A stretch of DNA of 64,000 nucleotides from Microbacterium gallinarum (GTDB lineage: Bacteria > Actinomycetota > Actinomycetes > Actinomycetales > Microbacteriaceae): NCBI RefSeq assembly GCF_014837165.1, contig NZ_JACSPM010000001.1, positions 826,304 to 890,303 on the forward strand, given 5' to 3'. Within the stretch, counting starts at the first letter, position 1. Each line of letters starts with the position of its first letter. The translations under genes and the position numbers were made by a program. Below the pieces are notes generated by a model. That model had not been told where the DNA came from. It made no database searches and worked only from the letters and a program-made list of their open reading frames with translations. Shown piece by piece: positions 44,381-52,190 of this stretch.

Positions 44381-45618
44381 CACACGGCACCCGCCGCGCG
44401 CAGGGCGGCGATCTCGTCGGGGCCGTACCCGGCCTCGCCGAGCACGTCGTCGGTATCGGCGCCATGCCCCCGGCCGGTGTGCCGGATGGCGCCGGGCGTC
44501 TCCGACAGGCGGAACAGCACGTTCTGCATGCGCACGTCACCGAGGTCGGGGTCCTCGACGGTGGCGATGGTGCCGATGTGGTTCAACTGGGGGTCGGCGA
44601 TCACCTGCGACATGTCGTACACGGGAGCGATCGCGGCCTCGGCGCGCTCGAACTCGGCGATGACCTCGTCCATGTCGCGCTCGGCGATCCACCCGGCGAC
44701 GGCGCCGTCGATCTCGTCGGCGCGCTGGGCACGCTCGACGCCCGAGCCGAACCAGGGCTGTTCGGCGAGGTCGGCGCGGCCGACGAGCCGCATGACGCGC
44801 TCGGCGATCGAGGTCGAGCTCGAGGAGATCGCCACCCAGCGTCCGTCGCGCGTGAGGTACGTATTCCGGGGCGCGTTGTTCTCCGACCGGTTGCCTGCGC
44901 GCTGGGTGATGTAGCCGAGCTGGTCGTAGGCGAGCAGCTGCGGTCCGAGCATCGTGAGGATGGGCTCGATGATCGCGAGGTCGACGACCTGCCCACGGCC
45001 GGTGCGCGCGCGCGAATGCAGTGCGGTGAGGATCGCGATGGTGGCCGCGAGTCCCGCGATGTTGTCGGCGAGCGCCAGCGGCGGCAGCGTCGGCGGGCCG
45101 TCGGGCTGACCCGTCGAGAACGCGAACCCGCTCATCGCCTCAGCGAGCGTGCCGTAGGCCGGCCGGCGGGCCATCGGACCTGTCTGGCCGAAGCCGGTCA
45201 CGCGCACGAGGATGAGGCCGGGGTTCGCGGCGGCGAGCGTCTCGTAGTCCAGGCCCCACTTCTCGAGGGTGCCGGGGCGGAAGTTCTCGACGACGATGTC
45301 GGCGTCGCGCACCAGGCGGAGGAAGACCTCCTTGCCCTGAGGGCGGGACAGATCGAGCGTGGCGGTGCGCTTGTTGCGCCCGAGCATGAGCCACCACAGG
45401 CCCTTGCCGTCCTTGCTCTTGCCGTGCGTGCGTGCTCCGTCGGGGCGCGTCGGGTGCTCGATCTTCAGCACGTCGGCACCGAAGTCGGCGAGGATCGTCG
45501 CCGCGCTCGGGCCGGCGAACAGGGTCGCGATGTCGATGACGCGGAGATCGTCGAACGGGCCGCTCACGGGCGGTCCGGCATCCGCCGTCGTGGCGTCGGC
45601 ACGGGGTGTCGTTTTCAC
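44380..45618 (-). CDS. Class III (CaiB/BaiF) CoA-transferase 2
   Basis: 412 residues from a GTG with GGGAG upstream, first gene of the ten-gene operon. ILADFGADVLKIEHP and IVVENFRPGTL are family segments. At the place where the catalytic Asp is expected, the protein reads PAYGTLAEAMSG (Gly156) instead of PAYD, a variant seen in one branch of the family; its mechanism may differ. It probably activates the acid cleaved by the CitE-like lyase encoded next. Confidence 0.87.
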   Translation of the reverse strand: MKTTPRADATTADAGPPVSGPFDDLRVIDIATLFAGPSAATILADFGADVLKIEHPTRPDGARTHGKSKDGKGLWWLMLGRNKRTATLDLSRPQGKEVFLRLVRDADIVVENFRPGTLEKWGLDYETLAAANPGLILVRVTGFGQTGPMARRPAYGTLAEAMSGFAFSTGQPDGPPTLPPLALADNIAGLAATIAILTALHSRARTGRGQVVDLAIIEPILTMLGPQLLAYDQLGYITQRAGNRSENNAPRNTYLTRDGRWVAISSSSTSIAERVMRLVGRADLAEQPWFGSGVERAQRADEIDGAVAGWIAERDMDEVIAEFERAEAAIAPVYDMSQVIADPQLNHIGTIATVEDPDLGDVRMQNVLFRLSETPGAIRHTGRGHGADTDDVLGEAGYGPDEIAALRAAGAV

Positions 45619-45683
45619 AGGAGCTCCCGACTCTCGATATTGCGGGCCACCGTATGGCGGCGCGGGCCCCGGGCGAAAACGCT

Positions 45684-45702
45684 TCTCTCACTGTCTGAGA
45701 GA
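45684..45702. promoter_or_regulatory. Inverted repeat before the ten-gene operon
   Basis: TCTCTCA (45684-45690) and TGAGAGA (45696-45702) form a perfect 7-bp inverted repeat around CTGTC, 66 bases upstream of the CoA-transferase GTG. It may be the operator of the operon; the regulator is unknown. Confidence 0.45.
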
Positions 45703-45719
45703 CCTTCCGGACGCTCCGG

Positions 45720-45788
45720 TTGACGAAACCCGTCAATGGTCCATATTCTGTCATATCGAATCGTATTCCTCGATACAGAATTCTGATC
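45720..45788 (+). promoter_or_regulatory. Promoter and palindromic operator of the 3-hydroxybenzoate hydroxylase gene
   Basis: TTGACG (45720-45725), 18 bases, TATTCT (45744-45749) form a good promoter. Downstream, TATCGA (45754-45759) pairs with TCGATA (45770-45775) and CAGAATTCTG (45776-45785) is a 10-bp palindrome. The 18-mer CGATACAGAATTCTGATC (45771-45788) nearly matches one before the gentisate dioxygenase gene (56791-56808), pointing to one shared regulator, probably IclR-type. Confidence 0.6.
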
Positions 45789-45833
45789 CGGCCGCGGTAC
45801 ACCTCGCGGGCCGTCCCCAAAGGAGGAGGGCAC

Positions 45834-47045
45834 ATGTCAGAGCAGCCCATCAAAGTCGACATCCTCATCGCCGGCGGCGGCATCGCGGGACTCGCGACCG
45901 CACTCGGACTCGCGCGAGGCGGCCGACGGTCGCACGTGCTCGAACGCGCTCCCGAGTTCGGCGAGGTGGGCGCAGGGATCCAGCTCGCCCCCAACGCGCT
46001 GGCGGCCCTCGACTCGCTCGGTGTGATCGACAAGGTGCTGAAGGATGCCGTCCACCCCGAGCGCAAGGTCTACATCGACGCGGTCACCGGCGAGACGATC
46101 GGCACGATCGACCTGGGGCCCGCGTTCGTCGAGCGCTACGGATACCCCTATGTGGTCGCACACCGCGTCGACCTGCACGCCGCGCTCCTCGAGGGCTGCC
46201 GAGAGAGCGGACTGGTCGACCTGGAGAACGACCAGGAGGTGGTGAGCGCGGTCAACCAGCCCGACGGCACCGTCCTCGTCACGACGGCGAGTGGGCAGCA
46301 GTACCTCGCAGACGCGGTCGTCGGCGCCGACGGCGTGCGCTCCAACCTGCGCAAGAGCATCGTCGACGACGAACTCGTCCCGTCGAAGTACGTCGCCTAC
46401 CGCGGCACCGTGCCGATCGAGCTCGTGGGCGAAGACGTCACCTCCTCCCCGGCCGTGTTGTGCTGGCTCGGCCCCAACATGCACCTGATCCAGTACCCGC
46501 TGCGCGAGGGAAGGATCTACAACAACGTCGCGGTGTTCAAATCCGACACGTACAGCCCCGACCACGAGAACTGGGGAACGCCCGAGGAGCTCGACGCGCG
46601 TTTCGCGGTGTGCTGCGAGACCGTGCGCAACGCCGGCAAGTACCTCAGCCGCGACATCCGCTGGCCCATGTACGACCGCGAGCCGGCCGAGACTTTCGTG
46701 GACGACCGCGTCGCCCTCATCGGCGACGCCGCCCACGCGATGCTGCAGTACCTCGCCCAGGGCGGTGCGCAGTCGCTGGACGACTCGATCGCGATGGCCG
46801 ACGCCCTGCTGTCCGACGAGGACGAGGCATCCGCGTTTCAGGCGTACCAGGACAAGCGCCTGACGCATGTCGGGAACATCCAGCGCCTGGCGCGCGTCGC
46901 GGGTGAGCTGTTCCACATCGAGGGCATCGGCCGCGAGCTGCGCAACTTCAGCTTCAAGGACCATCAGCCCGACGACTACGCGAACCTCGACTGGATGTTC
47001 ATGCCGCTGGCGAAGGCCCCGGCGGAGCGCTCCTACCCGGTCTGA
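45834..47045 (+). CDS. 3-hydroxybenzoate 6-monooxygenase (FAD-dependent)
   Basis: 403 residues from an ATG with AGGAGGAGGG upstream. The three group-A flavin monooxygenase motifs are present: GGGIAGLATALGLA (14-27), VVGADGVRS and RVALIGDAAHAM. Overall likeness to 3-hydroxybenzoate 6-hydroxylases (HTLGPNMH-like WLGPNMHLIQYPLR; LAQGGAQSLDDS) supports gentisate as product, formed with NADH and O2. Salicylate hydroxylase is the alternative. A gentisate dioxygenase gene lies 9.8 kb away under a similar promoter motif. It is divergent from the acyl-CoA operon. Confidence 0.85.
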   Translation: MSEQPIKVDILIAGGGIAGLATALGLARGGRRSHVLERAPEFGEVGAGIQLAPNALAALDSLGVIDKVLKDAVHPERKVYIDAVTGETIGTIDLGPAFVERYGYPYVVAHRVDLHAALLEGCRESGLVDLENDQEVVSAVNQPDGTVLVTTASGQQYLADAVVGADGVRSNLRKSIVDDELVPSKYVAYRGTVPIELVGEDVTSSPAVLCWLGPNMHLIQYPLREGRIYNNVAVFKSDTYSPDHENWGTPEELDARFAVCCETVRNAGKYLSRDIRWPMYDREPAETFVDDRVALIGDAAHAMLQYLAQGGAQSLDDSIAMADALLSDEDEASAFQAYQDKRLTHVGNIQRLARVAGELFHIEGIGRELRNFSFKDHQPDDYANLDWMFMPLAKAPAERSYPV

Positions 47046-47082
47046 CCCCATCCTCCCCGGCCCTCGCAGCCCGGGCAGTGCA

Positions 47083-47835
47083 TCAGCGGCGCAGCTCCTC
47101 CTCGAGCTGCGCCGCTGCGTGCTTCACGGCGTCGGCCAGGTGCGGCACGTCGGCATCCGCGATCCTCCCCGTGGGGAACGTCACGCCGATCGCGTACTCG
47201 ACCGACCCGGTGGCACCGCGCACGGGAGCGGCCAATGCACTGACGCCCGACTCGACCTCGCCGTGCTGGAGGATGTAGCCCCGCTCGGCGATGTCGCGCA
47301 GGTGGCTCGCAAGCGCGCGCTCGTCGAGCGCCGGATCCTCTGCGCGCGCCGCGGCCGCGACATCCGCCAGTTCCTGCCCTGACAGCAGGGCGCGGCCCAT
47401 GCCGCTGAGGTGCGCCGGCTGCGTGTGGCCCGAGCGGTCGCCGACCCGCAGCATGTGCGGGCTCTCGACCGAGAACAGTGTGAGCGCCTGCATCCCGTCG
47501 AGGGTTCCGAGGTGGGCCGTCTCCTGGAACTCGTCGACGAGTTCGCGCAGGAGCGGCAATGCGGCCTGGCGGGCGCGCTCCCGCGGGTCGGCCAGTCGCG
47601 AGATCGTCTCGCCTGCGTGGTACGCCTTGGTGGCCGGGTCCTGGCGGGCGAACCCGTGGAGCGACAGCATCTGCAGCAGCCGGTGCGCCGTCGACGGGGC
47701 GACGCTGAGCGCGGCGGCGGCGTCTCCGATGCGCACGCCGCCCGGCTTCTCGGCGACCATCAGCAGGAGCCTGAGCGCCTTGTCGACCGAACCGATCGGG
47801 TATGCGGGTTGCTCGCGCTGCACTGCCTCTGCCAT
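47083..47835 (-). CDS. IclR-family regulator 1
   Basis: 250 residues: N-terminal winged helix (about 14-75, with IGDAAAALSVAPSTAHRLLQML) and C-terminal GAF-like effector domain (about 85-248). The ATG is leaderless: TAGAAT (47847-47842) ends 6 bases upstream and its TAG is the stop codon of the MFS gene. It lies tail-to-tail with the 3-hydroxybenzoate hydroxylase gene. It may regulate that gene, the ten-gene operon or the carrier next to it. Confidence 0.9.
   Translation of the reverse strand: MAEAVQREQPAYPIGSVDKALRLLLMVAEKPGGVRIGDAAAALSVAPSTAHRLLQMLSLHGFARQDPATKAYHAGETISRLADPRERARQAALPLLRELVDEFQETAHLGTLDGMQALTLFSVESPHMLRVGDRSGHTQPAHLSGMGRALLSGQELADVAAAARAEDPALDERALASHLRDIAERGYILQHGEVESGVSALAAPVRGATGSVEYAIGVTFPTGRIADADVPHLADAVKHAAAQLEEELRR
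47085..47116. terminator. Stem-loop at the 3' end of the IclR gene, terminator for the convergent hydroxylase gene
   Basis: A perfect 13-bp stem (47085-47097 with 47104-47116) with a 6-base loop lies inside the last codons of the IclR gene and 40 bases past the hydroxylase stop. Confidence 0.55.
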
Positions 47836-47844
47836 GGACCGATT

Positions 47845-49140
47845 CTAGAGGGGAGAATCCGATTCTGAGATCGGCGCATCGGGTGACGCCGACGCCTGAT
47901 CGAGCAGCGAGAACCGCCACCCGGGCAGCAGGGCGACGAGCAGCGCGACGACGACCAGCGCCGCGCCGAACGCGATCGTCGCCCACTGCACGCCCCACAC
48001 ATCGGTGAGGATGCCGCACAGCAGCACGCCGACGGCGATCGACGCGGAGAAGACCATGTGGCGCGCGGCCAGCACGCGCCCTCGCAGCTGGTCGGGCGCC
48101 AGCAGCTGGATCGTCGTGTTGAGCGTGGCGAAGGCCGCGAGGAAGGCCGCTCCCACGGCCATGGCCGCGACGATGCCGAGGACGAGCGTGGGGACGACCC
48201 CGATCAGGCACAGCGCGAGCCCGAGGGCGATCATCGCGGCCGCCGCGCGTCGTCCGAGGGATCGTCTCGAGCGGACGATCGCGCCGGCCAGCGCGTAGCC
48301 GACCGCTCCGGCGCCGAGCGCCGCGGTGAGCAGGCCCAGCCCCACCGGCCCGGTGTCGAACACCGTCTCGGCGAACACCACGGTGAGCGAGAAGATCGGG
48401 TTGCCGAGCACGCCGACGACGCAGCACAGCACGATCGCGAGGATCATCGCGCGCGTGCCGCCGATGTACGCCAGCGCGTCCTTCCACTGCGCGGCGAAGC
48501 GTCCGCCGGCACGCGTGATCGCGCGGGACGGATGCCGGCGCACGAACAGCAGCGAGACCACGACGATCGCGAACGAGAGGGCGTTGAAGAAGAACGCCCA
48601 CGTGGCCCCGAGCGTCGCCAGCAGCACGCCGCCGAGCGCAGGGCCGATCGCGCGGGCGAGGTTGAACTGCAGCGAGTTGAGCGTCACGGCCGAGGTGACG
48701 TCCTCGCGCGGCACGAGGTCGTTGACCAGCGACTGCCACGCGGGATTGTTCATGCCGTTGAGCACGCCGAAGCACGTGAGCAGGAGGATGAGCAACAGCG
48801 GCTCGTGGAGCCCGCTCGCCCATTGCGCCCACATCAGGAGAGCGATGACGCCGAGGCCGGCCTGCGTCCACAGCAGCAGCTTCCGGCGGTCGCGGGTGTC
48901 GGCCAGCGAGCCGCCGAGCGGGGCGAGGATGAAGGCAGGGCCGAACTGCGCGGCGGCGGCGAGCCCCACCCATACCGCGCTCTGCGTCTGCTGATAGAGG
49001 ACGTACGGGACGGTCAGGTTGCCCAGCCAGGTTCCTGTGCTCGAGATGAGCGCACCGAACCAGAAGATCGTGTAGCTCCGGTGGCGGAACGCGCCGAGCG
49101 ACCCACCCCACGATCGCGGGGCCTCTGCTGCTGCTGTCAC
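47845..49140 (-). CDS. MFS transporter (EntS/MFS_3 type)
   Basis: 431 residues from a GTG with an AGGTCA site. Twelve membrane segments are readable; the loop between segments 2 and 3 reads GGSLADTRDRRK, the MFS signature. The similarity is to the EntS-like exporter family, so export of a small acid or siderophore-like compound is as likely as uptake. It follows the ABC importer genes but is separated from them by a strong terminator. Its stop codon overlaps the IclR promoter. Confidence 0.87.
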   Translation of the reverse strand: MTAAAEAPRSWGGSLGAFRHRSYTIFWFGALISSTGTWLGNLTVPYVLYQQTQSAVWVGLAAAAQFGPAFILAPLGGSLADTRDRRKLLLWTQAGLGVIALLMWAQWASGLHEPLLLILLLTCFGVLNGMNNPAWQSLVNDLVPREDVTSAVTLNSLQFNLARAIGPALGGVLLATLGATWAFFFNALSFAIVVVSLLFVRRHPSRAITRAGGRFAAQWKDALAYIGGTRAMILAIVLCCVVGVLGNPIFSLTVVFAETVFDTGPVGLGLLTAALGAGAVGYALAGAIVRSRRSLGRRAAAAMIALGLALCLIGVVPTLVLGIVAAMAVGAAFLAAFATLNTTIQLLAPDQLRGRVLAARHMVFSASIAVGVLLCGILTDVWGVQWATIAFGAALVVVALLVALLPGWRFSLLDQASASPDAPISESDSPL

Positions 49141-49175
49141 TGACCTGCCTCGTCGTCGAAGGGTGGGCGCACGAG

Positions 49176-49213
49176 CACGTCGCCGGGGATCCGTGCGGAT
49201 CCCCGGCGACGTG
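49176..49213. terminator. Strong stem-loop terminator after the ABC binding-protein gene
   Basis: A perfect 17-bp stem (49176-49192 with 49197-49213) closes a GTGC loop, 6 bases past the binding-protein stop. Confidence 0.75.
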
Positions 49214-49218
49214 GTGAC

Positions 49219-50322
49219 TCACTTGCCGAACGCGGCCTTCCAGATGGCGGCATCCGCCTCGCCGTACTCGAGCTCCTTCTCCGCGGGCATGACCCACACC
49301 TGGTCGGAGTCGAGCGGGGGCAGTTCGCGGCCGTTGGCGACCGGCGGGTCGACGTCGGCGCGTGCGCCGTAGTCGCCGACCTGTGCGATCACCGACTGGC
49401 CGCGCTTGGACAGCGCGTAGTTGATGAAGACCTGCGCGGCCTCGGAGTTCTCGGCCTCCGCCACCTTGCCGATGAAGAAGCTGAACAGCACCAGACCTTC
49501 GTCGGGCACGACGTAGTCGATCGGGGCGTTGTCCTGCGTGGCGGCGACGTTGACCGCCGCGGTGCCGGCGGTGGCGACGTTCAGCTCACCGCGCGCGAGG
49601 GCCTCCTGGCGCTGGCCGCCGCTGTCGAAGATCGTCGGGTTGAGCGCCGCGAGCTTGGTCCAATAGTCGGGGTCGACCTCTTCCTGGATGAACCGGTTGA
49701 GGGCGATCGACGAGCCGCCGGCCGTGCCGGAGGTGATGCCGATCTTTCCGGCATTGGCGGGGTCGAGCAGGTCGTTCCACGACGTGGGGACGTCCTCCTC
49801 GGCGACGAGCTGCGTGTTGTACGCGAACGTCACCGCGACATTGGCGAACGTCGAGAACGCGCCGTCGTCGTGCTGGAGCTCGGTCTCCTCCTCGATCGGG
49901 AGGGGGGTGTAGGGCTCGAAGATGCCCGCCTCGTCGAACTCGCGCGCGACCTTGTAGTCGGACGTGATGATCACGTCGGCGCCGAGCTGGTTCGCGCCGT
50001 TCTCCGAGAGGATGCGCTCAGACAGCTTGTTGGTGACGTCGCGGACGTACTCCACCTCGATGCCGGTGTCTTCGGTGAACGCGTCGTTGAAGGCGACCTG
50101 GTTCGCCTCCTGATACCCGGTGTAGAGCGTGAGGGTCTGCTCCTGCGCCGCGTCGTAGGTCTCTTGATCGGCGACGAGTTCACCGTCGATCACGAGGCCC
50201 TCTTCGACCTCGACCTCGGCTTCGTCGGTGACGACCGAGTTCGAGTTGCCGCCGCTGGAGCAGGCGGTCAGTGCCAGTGCCAGTACCGCGACGGAGGCGA
50301 GCGCACCGTATCTGATTCGCAT
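49219..50322 (-). CDS. Substrate-binding lipoprotein of a Fe3+/spermidine-putrescine-type ABC importer
   Basis: 367 residues from an ATG with AAGGA upstream. The lipoprotein signal ends LTAC (Cys21), then an acidic linker and a PotD/FbpA-type fold (about 60-367, with DVIITSDYKVAREFDEAGI and GIEVEYVRDVTNKL). This class binds iron complexes, polyamines or small organic anions. It is the last gene of the unit decarboxylase-ATPase-permease-binding protein; that context favours an aromatic oxoacid or related anion over iron. Confidence 0.87.
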   Translation of the reverse strand: MRIRYGALASVAVLALALTACSSGGNSNSVVTDEAEVEVEEGLVIDGELVADQETYDAAQEQTLTLYTGYQEANQVAFNDAFTEDTGIEVEYVRDVTNKLSERILSENGANQLGADVIITSDYKVAREFDEAGIFEPYTPLPIEEETELQHDDGAFSTFANVAVTFAYNTQLVAEEDVPTSWNDLLDPANAGKIGITSGTAGGSSIALNRFIQEEVDPDYWTKLAALNPTIFDSGGQRQEALARGELNVATAGTAAVNVAATQDNAPIDYVVPDEGLVLFSFFIGKVAEAENSEAAQVFINYALSKRGQSVIAQVGDYGARADVDPPVANGRELPPLDSDQVWVMPAEKELEYGEADAAIWKAAFGK

Positions 50323-50351
50323 GGATGGTCCTTCCCTGGTGGGTTCGGGCG

Positions 50352-50371
50352 AAGAGGCAGCTCTGCCTCTT
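50352..50371 (-). other. Intercistronic stem-loop between permease and binding-protein genes
   Basis: AAGAGGCAG (50352-50360) and CTGCCTCTT (50363-50371) are exact reverse complements around CT, overlapping the permease stop codon. On the transcript, the permease comes first on neither side of a promoter, so the hairpin likely affects processing or attenuation between the binding-protein gene downstream in the list and the permease; the role is unproven. Confidence 0.45.
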
Positions 50372-52190
50372 ACGCGGGGATGTCCTTGAAGCGCCGCTCA
50401 CGCATTCCGATGAGCTGGGTGGCGACCGCGATGATCGCGATGATCAGGACGAAGACGAGGCTGATGGCCGCGGAGTAGCTGATGCTGCCGTTCTCGAAGC
50501 TGTGGAAGACGAGGATCGAGAGCACGCGCGTGTCCGACGTGTAGAGGAAGAGGATCGCGCTCATCTCGCGCAGACCGAGCATGAGGAGCAGCAGCAGGGT
50601 CGAGACGATGCCGGTGCGCATCAGCGGGATGGTGATGTTGCGGACGGCGCGCAGGCGGCCGGCCCCCAGCATCACCGCGCTGTTCTCGAGGTCGCCGTCC
50701 ATCTGGAGCATCGACGACGAGACGCTGCGGTATCCCTGCGGCATGTTCACCGCCACGGTGGCGATGATCAGCAGCAGCAGCGTGCCGTAGATCGAGAACG
50801 GCAGGCTCAGCCAGGCCCACAGGATGCCCATGCCGAGCACGACCTGCGGGATCGCCAGCGGCGACATCGCGACCTGCTCGAGGAGCTGGCCCAGCTTCGA
50901 CGTGCTGCGGAAGCGGATGTACGAGCCCATGAAGGCGATGAGCGTTCCGAAGATCGCGGCCCCGATCGCCAGGACGATCGAGTTCGCCGTCGACTGCTGG
51001 AAGTCGCTCTGGCCGATCGCCTGCAGGATGCGGTCCATCGAGAAGCCCGCGAACAGGTCGGCGAACTGGCTGATGTAGACGTTCTCGGACATCGAGGTGA
51101 AGATCAGCGCCAGCATGGGGAGGGCCACCGAGACGGCGAAGTACGCGATCGCGAAGCCGGTCGCGACCCAGCGCATCCACCGCAGCGGCACCGGGCGCGG
51201 GCGGTTGCCCTTGCCCGTCAGCGTCGTGAAGCGCTTGCGGTTGACCACGCGCTGCTGGAACCAGGTCACGACGACGACGGCGAGGGTGAGCGCCACGGCG
51301 ATGCCCGCGGCCGCGTTCGGCTGGGGGTCGCCGGCCATCAGGCGGTAGATGTAGGTCGGGAGCGTCTCGATACCGGCCGGGTTGCCGAGGATCGCGTTGA
51401 CCGGGAAGTTCTCGAGTGCGAGCACGAAGCTGAGGATCGCCGCGCCGGCGAGAGCAGGCACCGCCAGCGGCAGCGTGACCGTGCGGAACATCTTCCGCAG
51501 GCTCGCCCCGTGGATCGCGGCGGCCTCCTCGAGGTCGGCGTTCATCATCGAGAACGAGCTGTAGGTGAGCATGAACGTGTACGGCGCGTAGTAGATGCCG
51601 AGCACGAAGATCAGGCCCGCGTACGAGTAGATGTTGAGTTCGCCGGGGAGGCCGATCGAACGCAGGAACAGGTTCAGGTGGCCCGAGCTGGGGCTCGCCA
51701 GGATCGACCACGCCAGCGCGCCGACCAGGGCGGGGAGGAACATCGGGGCGATGCCGGCGATGTAGATGAAGCGACGCCATGGCGCGTCGGTGCGTGCCGC
51801 GATGAACGCCAGCAGCGCGCCGAGGACGAGGGACAGGATGCCGGCGCCGACGCCGATCACCAATGAGTTGACGAGGCTCTGGATGCCCTGCGGCGTGGTG
51901 AGGATCGCGAAGTTCTCGAGAGTGAACTGCCCGAGGTCGGTGTTGCCGGGGCGCGGGACCGAGGTCGAGAACGCCGCGATGACGATGAACACCACCGGCA
52001 GGATGATGAGGAAGAAGAGGACGATCGCGAGGATGCCGCTCGGGATCTCCCGGCGCAGGTGCTTGAGCGCGATCCGCCCGTGCCGCCGGCCGGCCGGCTT
52101 CGGCGATCGCACCGCACGCCGCGTGACGACCGTGCGCGTGCTCAGTTCATCCTCGGACCCGGTCGGCGTCGGCGGCAGCGTGATGGTCAT
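50370..52190 (-). CDS. Double-length ABC permease (FbpB type)
   Basis: 606 residues holding two fused permease domains, each with an ATPase-contact loop: EEAAAIHGASLRKMFRTVTL in the first (about residue 240) and ENSAVMLGAGRLRAVRNITI in the second (about 530). About twelve membrane segments are visible, as in FbpB/ferric-iron and related importers. The ATG overlaps the stop of the ATPase gene by 4 bases. It forms the channel for the importer in the decarboxylase operon. Confidence 0.9.
   Translation of the reverse strand: MTITLPPTPTGSEDELSTRTVVTRRAVRSPKPAGRRHGRIALKHLRREIPSGILAIVLFFLIILPVVFIVIAAFSTSVPRPGNTDLGQFTLENFAILTTPQGIQSLVNSLVIGVGAGILSLVLGALLAFIAARTDAPWRRFIYIAGIAPMFLPALVGALAWSILASPSSGHLNLFLRSIGLPGELNIYSYAGLIFVLGIYYAPYTFMLTYSSFSMMNADLEEAAAIHGASLRKMFRTVTLPLAVPALAGAAILSFVLALENFPVNAILGNPAGIETLPTYIYRLMAGDPQPNAAAGIAVALTLAVVVVTWFQQRVVNRKRFTTLTGKGNRPRPVPLRWMRWVATGFAIAYFAVSVALPMLALIFTSMSENVYISQFADLFAGFSMDRILQAIGQSDFQQSTANSIVLAIGAAIFGTLIAFMGSYIRFRSTSKLGQLLEQVAMSPLAIPQVVLGMGILWAWLSLPFSIYGTLLLLIIATVAVNMPQGYRSVSSSMLQMDGDLENSAVMLGAGRLRAVRNITIPLMRTGIVSTLLLLLMLGLREMSAILFLYTSDTRVLSILVFHSFENGSISYSAAISLVFVLIIAIIAVATQLIGMRERRFKDIPA

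Noticed and set aside
47033..49297. Long minus-strand frame across the IclR and MFS genes in another phase
   Set aside because: Arg/Pro/His-rich shadow; the two recognised proteins lie in other frames with proper starts.
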